DNA from: Balanoglossus misakiensis
Taxonomy: Eukaryota > Hemichordata
DNA length: 64,000 bases
Assembly (NCBI GenBank): GCA_040954595.2
Contig: CM082591.2
Location: 8,556,001 to 8,620,000, forward strand
Direction: 5' to 3'
The position numbers and the translations under genes are program-made. Positions 54,101 to 63,100 of this stretch are shown here, piece by piece. Each line of letters starts with the position of its first letter. The first letter of the stretch is position 1. The notes under the pieces were generated by a model. That model saw only the letters and a list, made by a program, of their open reading frames with translations, searched no databases and was not told where the DNA came from.

Positions 54101-57100
54101 CTATTGTCAGTAACAAATGATGTAATATGTACACTGATGTCACGGATAGACTTCTTGCAGATATTAATATTCCTACTGATTCATTATGCTGTAAAGACAT
54201 TCACTGTAAAGACAAGAATCATGTTGATAGTATTGCTGACTTCTATGGTAATATCATTGATTGTTTACATTGTGCTGGCACTCGAATTAGCCACGCCAAT
54301 GATAGTGGAAAAAGTTGTGTAGTTGCTGGGTGGAATGACCATTTAAAAGAGATCCATGCAATTGCCCGTGACGCATTTAAATTATGGCGTGAGTCTGGTA
54401 AACCCAAGAATGGTCCATTGTATGATTTTAAACATCGTACTCATGCTCGTTTAAAGTATGCATTGTGGGCGTGTCGAATTAATGAAGGGCATATGAAAGC
54501 TGATGCCATGGCCAAAAACCTCTGTGAAGGTAACCACAAGAAATTTTGGCATTCTGTCAATAACAAAAAGTGTTCTTCCAGGCCAAACATTGTAGGTTGT
54601 TGTACTGGTGAAGCTAATGTTGCTGATATGTGGTGTAAACATTATGAAGTAATCTATAACTCTGTGAACACGACTGATGATAAGAAATTTGTCTTGGAAG
54701 CTGTTGAGAAATGTACCTTTGATAATAGTGTTACTGTTTTACCCGGTGACGTGTGTGATGTCATTTCTAAATTACAGACTGGAAAAGCTGCTGGCTCAGA
54801 CTTTCTTTCAGTGGAGCATTTTATGTATGCCAGTACTAAGATTTCTATCTTACTTAGTATGTGTTTTACAGCAATGTTTGTACATGGTTTTTGCCCGAGT
54901 AGACTTTCTGATACTGTCTTAGTTCCCATAGTAAAGGACAAAAACAACAATGTTAATGACAAAAGTAATTACCGTCCAATTGCACTCTCTACAGTTGCTT
55001 CAAAGCTCATTGAGTTAATTTTACTTAGACATATTGATTGTTTTCTTGAGACGTCACATTATCAGTTTGGTTTCAAATCTGACCATTCCACTGATATGTG
55101 CGTATTTGTTCTTAAAGAAGTAATCAATTTCTATAGAAAGCATGGCAGTAATGTAATTATCACCTTCATGGATGCTTCAAAACCATTCGACAGAGTGAAC
55201 CATTGGGTTTTATTCAAAAAACTAATAGATCGCAAAGTTCCAGCTTATTTTGTTAGATTTCTTTTGAGTTGGTATCGTACTGAGCAGATTTTCATTGGCT
55301 GGGGTTCATGTACTTCTGCTGGATTCACTGTCTCTAATGGTGTCAAACAAGGTGGAATCTTGTCACCTAAGTTTTTTAATATTTATGTTGATCAGTTGAG
55401 TATGATGTTGTCAAACTCCAAAACAGGCTGTAATATTGGAGGATATTTTATCAATCATTTAATGTATGCCGATGATAGATGTCTTATTAGTCCTTCGGTC
55501 AAGGGGACTCAGAAGTTGGTTGATATCTGTAGCGACTATGGTAATACTCATGATATTTTATTTAATGACAAAAAGACTAACTGTATGTGTATCAAATCGG
55601 ATTCCTCTATGAATCGTCGCATTCCTACTGTTTATCTTAATGGAGTTAAACTAGCATTTGTAACAAAGAAAAAGCATCTGGGTTTCATCCTCAACGATCA
55701 TCTCCATGATGATGATGATATTGAGCGACAGATGCGATGTTTTTATGTGTCAGCTAACATGCTTAAGAGAATTTTTTTCAGATGTACTTTTGACATTAAG
55801 AGTATTCTCTTCAAAACATATTGTTACCAAATGTATGGAAGCCCAATGTGGGTAAAATTCACTGTCAGCTCAATGAGGAAATTGAAAGTTGCATATAACA
55901 ACGCTGCTCGTATCCTATTGGGATATGACAGACGAAGTAGTGTGAGCTCTATGTTTGTGACGAACAGAATTGATACATTCGATGCCCTGCATAGAAGGCA
56001 AATTTTTAGTCTCAAGCAACGACTTTTGAACTGCCAAAATGTCATTGTGCGGCAAGTGCATGATACACTGTATTTTAATTCTGAAACTTTGAGCTTTTGG
56101 AATAAGCTTCATTTTGTCATTTAGATATATATGTAATTTAATTTTTTTTTCCCTTTCAACTAAATAGTCCTACTGTAATATGGACCATGAGTCCAAAATA
56201 AAGTTTATAATAATAATAATATAATAATAATAATAATTGCTATGTTGATGCAACATAAACTGTTACAGCAGTTGTATAACATATCAATTTAACCACATTA
56301 TTATTATCAGCATCATCAACTAACATACCATCTTTTGGATTCCATACTTAATAGGATGAAAACTTTACTTTTGAATCAAGACCTCTGTACATAGCAGCTG
56401 CAAAGTATGAGAGCGTGGAATTTGTCAATGTCTTAAAAGATATGGGAGATGGCATAGATGGTACAAAAGATGACGTAAGTTTTAATTTACCAACTGCATA
56501 AGAAATATGTTGCATGTGTATTTAAGCATGTAGCTGGCAGTGTATAAATAACAATGATATCTCACAGAAATTTACGTATTCATCAGGAAAAAAAGCTGAC
56601 AGATATACGTACCCAATGTCGTAAATATTTTTAATTGACAAATAGTAATTATATTAAATTTGCAGACTGGTATGACTGTACTCCATGAAGCTGCAGCCAA
56701 TAATTTTCCTAACGCAGTGGATATCCTGATAGACGCTGGGGCAGATAAAGACAAAACAGATAAGGTATATATTTCATTATAAATATGATGACTTTAGTAT
56801 GTATCAACTATTACAAATTCTATAGCATTAGTTGATGTATGGTAATTTTCCCACATAATCATATTTCAAGGTTGGTGACACAGCTCTGCACTATGCTGTA
56901 AAGAATAGACATCACCAGGTTGTCAAAGTGTTAATAAACAAAGATGTGGACCTGAACTTAGACAATGAGGTAAGTGTTGATCATATTTCTTTATTACCAC
57001 CCTATGGGTTCTTCTTTATATTCATACTGCAATTTGTAATGCATGTGTTAATGAAATACGGTTATATGTTGAATAGAAGATAAATTTATTATAGCAATTT

Positions 57101-60100
57101 CATTTAAAAACTAGCGACAGGTGAAATTATAGATCAAATATTTCTTTACTTCTAGAATGGTGAGACACCACTCTATTGTGCTCTCAAACTTCGGGACATT
57201 GAGTCTGCCAAACATTTGCTTAATGCAAATGCCCGTCTGCACAAGGATGTGGTAAGCTAAATTTTAATAGCAACATTTCATTCATATCATATTTATTATA
57301 TATTTTGTCAGTAAACATTATTATGAAAGGGACATTAACTGTAACATTTGACTTTATTTTCAGTATTTATGTTCTGTGTACCAAATGCAATTTCTTGTTC
57401 TAGTCCGAACAGCATGCTAATATACCCATAGTACTCTGCTTGTCAACATATCCTGTATGTGTGTAACGACCATTGTAATTATTGACTCTTTAATTCTAGT
57501 CTGGACTTGAATGCAAATATTGCACAATAACATTGCTGATTATATGCATAGTATGGATTGTGTTGATAAGCTTAATGCCAGGCATTTCATCATGCTTCAG
57601 GGAGTTGAACGTTAAACTGCTGTATAATCACACACAACAAAAATACTTAAGACCGAAAAGTTAGAGCTAGAGCTTTAATTGATAAAAATAATTCCTTTAT
57701 GTTGGCATATTGTTTGAATATTTGTTGAGTTTAGTGAAATTGTTAACTAACTGCATAAAGTGTAGTGAAATTTGGTAAAGTTGCTGTTCTGGCATTGATA
57801 ACACACTTAGAGGTAAATCATTGTAACATTTTAATTCCAGGATATGGCTATAGTATTTAAAGAGAAACCTGTACCACAAAATATAATTTCTGATTATTGT
57901 GTTTACTATAGCAATACAATATAATTTGGGTCAATTAATGACATACATTAATGCTTTTAAAATAAATATTTTATGGTGGAAATTCTATCATGTTGTAGCA
58001 TGGAACATCAAATATTGAACAGTTGTTCTGGGCGATCAAAACATATGAGGAAGAAATGGTAGAAGATCTTTTGAAAGCTGGTGTGAAAATAGATGAACAA
58101 GCACAGGTAAAGAGCCCTGGAATGTTTTCAGCTCATATTAAGGACCCTTTCACGTCACATTTGAAATGAGTCACATTTGAAATGGGTTACTTTGCTGAAA
58201 TCTTGCAAAGCAGTACTCAGAAATCAGTCTTGATTTCATTTAAAAATGTCTTCATTTATGCAATGATTTCAGAAATTTACCAGGCATCCATTTTTGAAAC
58301 ATAACCATAATTTTCCAAACAACTTTAAAATTTAAAATATTCTCATAATTTCTTTGTCATGAAAATGTTTTTTTTTCCCCATTCAGGATGGTCTTTCAGC
58401 TCTACAACATTATGCAAAGGATGGTGATGAAAAGGCTGTCGCTATACTTATTGGTAGACATGCAGATGTCAATAAACATTCAAAGGTAAACATCTGATTT
58501 GTATCTTTTAATGTAAAATTAAATAGATCAAGCAAGGTCATATGTATAGGATGTACATGTCTTGGGACAGATTTTCAGAATAATTACGGTCCTCAAATCT
58601 CTTTGAGTTGTTTGATTAACTAATAGTAAACGAATGTGCAAACCGTACCATTTACATGTGTACTAGTAAACTGTATTGTTTCTAAAAAAGAAAGTGTCAG
58701 GTATACTAGCAAAATGATGTTTGGGTATTTATTGAGATGGTTTTGTAATTTTAGTTCTCTATGTTTTTGTTTCAGGAAGGTTTTACAGCCCTGTATTATG
58801 CAGCAGCACAGAGTCATGTTAAAGTAGCCAAGAACTTAATTGAGAGTAAAACAAAACAGCTACATTGCAAAAACACGGTGAAGTTTTACTTTGATTCTTT
58901 CACTAATATGTATTTGTACTTTTCTATATGCTTTCTCAAAATGGATAAGTATTGGTATCTTGACTTTATATGGATCACATTTATCTCACACCAAGTTAAA
59001 ATAATATAATGTTTTCAATATAATACCAACAGACAACCATGTTACACTGGGCTGTTGAAAACAATGAATATACTGTGGCAGAGACTCTCATCAAGGCAGG
59101 ACAGGATATAAATGAAGTTGTTCAAGGATTGGATAAGGTATGTGGCTATGATAATGATACTAATGATCTGTACAATTTTATAAACAGGCCTGTGTCACCA
59201 CCATCAATATCAACCATGACATAGATGAGAATGGTATATTGTAATTGGTCAACCAAAGTATAAATGCTGGTATTTTCTGTTCAGCGCAATGAGAAAATTG
59301 GCTTGTGTTTGGGATATTTGTGTTTTGTGATATTATATTTAAAACAAAACAACATTTATATTTCTGTAGGACTCACCTGATGGTGTTACTGTTCTGCATG
59401 TAATGGCTCATAATCAGGACCCAAAGTATACAGAACTATGCCTCCAGCTTAAAGCAAAAGTCAATGTCTTGGACAAAGTAAGTTTACTGATTCAATAAAG
59501 ATAACCTGTGATTTAGACAATTTTTTTCACATCTGAAATGGTCCTACATTGACCAAGCAACATAGATGTATATGAATTATCGTTATATTTTTGAGTATTG
59601 TCTAGACAAGTTACATATTGACATTGTAATGATAATTAACACTTTTTAAGCAAAAATTAATGTAAAGGTATATTCAGGGATTGCACAATATTTTCCTGAC
59701 ATCAACCCTGTAACCCATAAAAAGATAATTTTCAATCAAGCACATCATTTTTCTTTATCTTGCTATCTTATACTTTATAAGTAACATATGTTAAATGCAA
59801 AATAAATCTTCCAACAGGAAGTGTAATTTTAACATTCTTGCTGTGGTTTGTTTTCTCATTAGAAAAACTACACTCCGTTGTACTATGCTGTGCAGAAAAA
59901 GAATACAGACACAGTTAGAATTCTTCTAAAGGCAAATGCAAACTTTGTTGACGAAAATGGGGTAAGTTTTTTTTGTGTCTCAGTCTAACAATCAATGTTG
60001 AAGAAGATTTGACCTTGGACCTATTCACCTGGCCAATCCATCTGGCAATACATGGTTCAATAACTGAGCCAAGATAATGCAGTTGTGAACCTGCTGCCCC

Positions 60101-63100
60101 ACACGACCAATGTTTTGTGAAACATATACACAATACATCCATAAACTGTCAGAATGATGTTCAAATTGCTCATCTTGGCTTTTGACATCCAAAAGGGACA
60201 ATATGTTTATCACTGCTACCAGCTCAGGACAGAAGCTCAAATGTTACCTTATAGAATTTAAAATGTTATCACATGAACTGGCCCGTATAGCCACCTGTGT
60301 GACGTAGAACAGGTCGAATAAAAAATCTGAATTTACCCCTGTTCTACGTCATCAACCAGAACTATTTTCACTGATTCACCTGTCGCTATAACTTTCTTGT
60401 AAAACGGAATAACAAGTGCATAAACTTGTAGTTGTACATAATGGAAATAAGACTGAAAGTTCCATGACGGTTCCGTAAGAATATCGCTGGATAAAATCAA
60501 TACGAGAAAGGTAGAATTTGAAAAGTCAAGGCTACGATCGTGAATGTGTGCTCTCAGCTAGCGAGCCTGGTCCCGAGCGAACCAGCACACTTGATTGTAG
60601 GCTTACGGAAGTTACGAGAATGGTTTTGACGACTAAAAATCTGGATTCTGTCCACCGGTCAACGAAATGTATAAGACGTGGAAAAACATCGCAGTTCTTT
60701 TGTTTGAGAATCGAAAACATTTGTCTGGGGTCCAAGGCTGAGATTCTGTACGAGGGTTGCAGTTTCTGCGGAAACACAACGGCGCTGACTAGCCAGGCCG
60801 ACGCAAACGCAACTGTGAACATCGTTCCTGGACTAATATTTTTAATATCCTGTCACAATTACGGTTTTAGGATATATGGCAATGGAACTGTGTTTATTTT
60901 TTCATAAAGTTTTACATGAAGGGCGTCATTTTTTCTGTCAAACTGCGACTTGCAGCATAATTTTGCGGGTGAACTCAACACGATTACTTGCTAGGACGTT
61001 GTGTTGACATGTACACAGCGTGAGACGATGATTGACAGGCATAATGTATCAAAATTCTGGCCCATGTGACTGACTCCATGAATCTGATTGGTAGACAAGA
61101 CGCAAATGTGTATAAACTTAAGGTCGATTTCACTTTATGAATGAAAGTGATTCCATAATTAGCATATCTCGTGGGGGTCACAGATCGTTGCGCAGGGGAA
61201 AGAACGTAATCCTGCTAAATAAACTGCAAGGCCGCTCGAATATTTTAGCAAGATATTGGATTATTTTTATCCTACCTCTTCTAACGAAAATAAGAAGACT
61301 GTTCATGTGATAAATATATAATCCCATGATAATTTTCTTTGTTTCTCGTGGTTTTCGCGGAGTCGTACAACTTCTCGCCTACGGCTCGAAGTTGCACTGC
61401 TCCGCGAAAACCACTCGTATACGATGACGTCAAACAAAGAAAAATATCATGGGATTATATATAAAGAACGATGTGTTTTTTTATATGTTTATATTGCTAT
61501 GTTAATGCAACAGCTAGTGGAAACAATGTTGTTAGTCAAGCTGTCAAAGATTGACCATTCTACTGTGTACTTCATATTATAATGATCAGCAGCCACAATT
61601 GAGTACATCACAAATGACCTTTCATTTCTGCATATTACTACTTTCATTTGATGAATGCATACATTAGGTATTAGATGGAACTGTTACAGCAGTGGAATGA
61701 CATATCACTTTAACCACATTATTATCAGCAGCAGCAGCATCATCTAACAATTAAACCATCTTTTGGATTCCATACTTAATAGGATGAAAACTTTCTTTCT
61801 GAATCAAGACCTCTGTACATAGCAGCTGCAAAATATGAGAGCATGGAATTTATCAATATCTTAAAAGATATGGGAGATGGCATAGATGGTACAAAAGATG
61901 ACGTAAGTTTTAATTTACCAACTGCATAAGAAATATGCTGCATGTGTATTTAAGCATGTAGCTGGCAGTGTATAAATAACAATAATATCTCACAGAAATT
62001 TACATATTCATCGGGGAAAAAAGCTGACAGATATACCCAATGTCATAAATATTTCAAATTGACAAATAGTAATTATATTAAATTTGCAGACTGGTATGAC
62101 TGTACTCCATGAAGCTGCAGCCAATAATTTTCCTAACGCAGTGGAGATCCTGATAGACGCTGGGGCAGATAAAGACAAAACAGATAAGGTATATATTTCA
62201 TTGTAAATATGATGACTTTAGTATGTATCAACTATTACAAATTCTATAGCATTAGTTGATGTATGGTAATTTTCCCACATAATCATATTTCAAGGTTGGT
62301 GACACAGCTCTGCACTATGCTGTAAAGAATAGACATCACCAGGTTGTCAAAGTGTTAATAAACAAAGATGTGGACCTGAACTTAGACAATGAGGTAAGTG
62401 TTGATCATAATTCTTTATTGCCTCCCTATGGGTTCTTCTTTATATTCATACTGCAATTTGTAATGCATGTGTTAATGAAATATGGTTATATGTTGAATAG
62501 AAGATAAATTTATTATATATAATAGCAATTTCATTTAAAAACTGGCGACAGGTGAAATTATAGATCAAATATTTCTTTACTTCTAGAATGGTGAGACAGC
62601 ACTCTATTGTGCTCTCAAACTTCGGGACATTGAGTCTGCCAAACATTTGCTTAATGCAAATGCCCGTCTGCACAAGGATGCCGTAAGCTAAATTTTAATA
62701 GCAACATTTCATTCATATCATATTTATTATTATAAGAAGTGTTAGTAATTGTTGTGTTTACTAAAGCAATGCAATAAAATCTATGTCAGTCAATAACAGA
62801 CATTATTATACATCTAGTGCCGAGAACAATAGATTTTGGCGTGCAATAAAAAGCCGTACGGAACGGTACGTACGGAACGCGCGTTAAATAAGCCTTAGTT
62901 TCAAGGCGCCCTAAACTCACCGTGTACAGGTATCCGCTGTTATGCGAACGGTTTCAAGGCGCCCGCATTCCAACGCACGTGCGCACACGTAAACAAAAAA
63001 GAAAGATGGCTGCTCACTGAGTCAACTGAGCGGTTTTCGATCGATTGTATCGGCATTTTGGGCGTTTTGAAAGCCAAGTAACATGCAACACAAGAACTAA

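Larger units (their letters stand above)
52745..58485 (+). repeat. Super-repeat U6, exons A-J (about 345 aa)
   Basis: Complete series. C6 and C7 appear identical at DNA level and G5, G6 and G7 appear identical. The 5'-truncated LINE lies in its D-E intron. The H-I intron (747 bases) is the insertion-free counterpart of the 5.4-kb H-I intron in U5. Confidence 0.92.

Noticed and set aside
54104-54322. 72-residue hydrophobic frame
   Set aside because: Shadow of the LINE reverse transcriptase in another frame.
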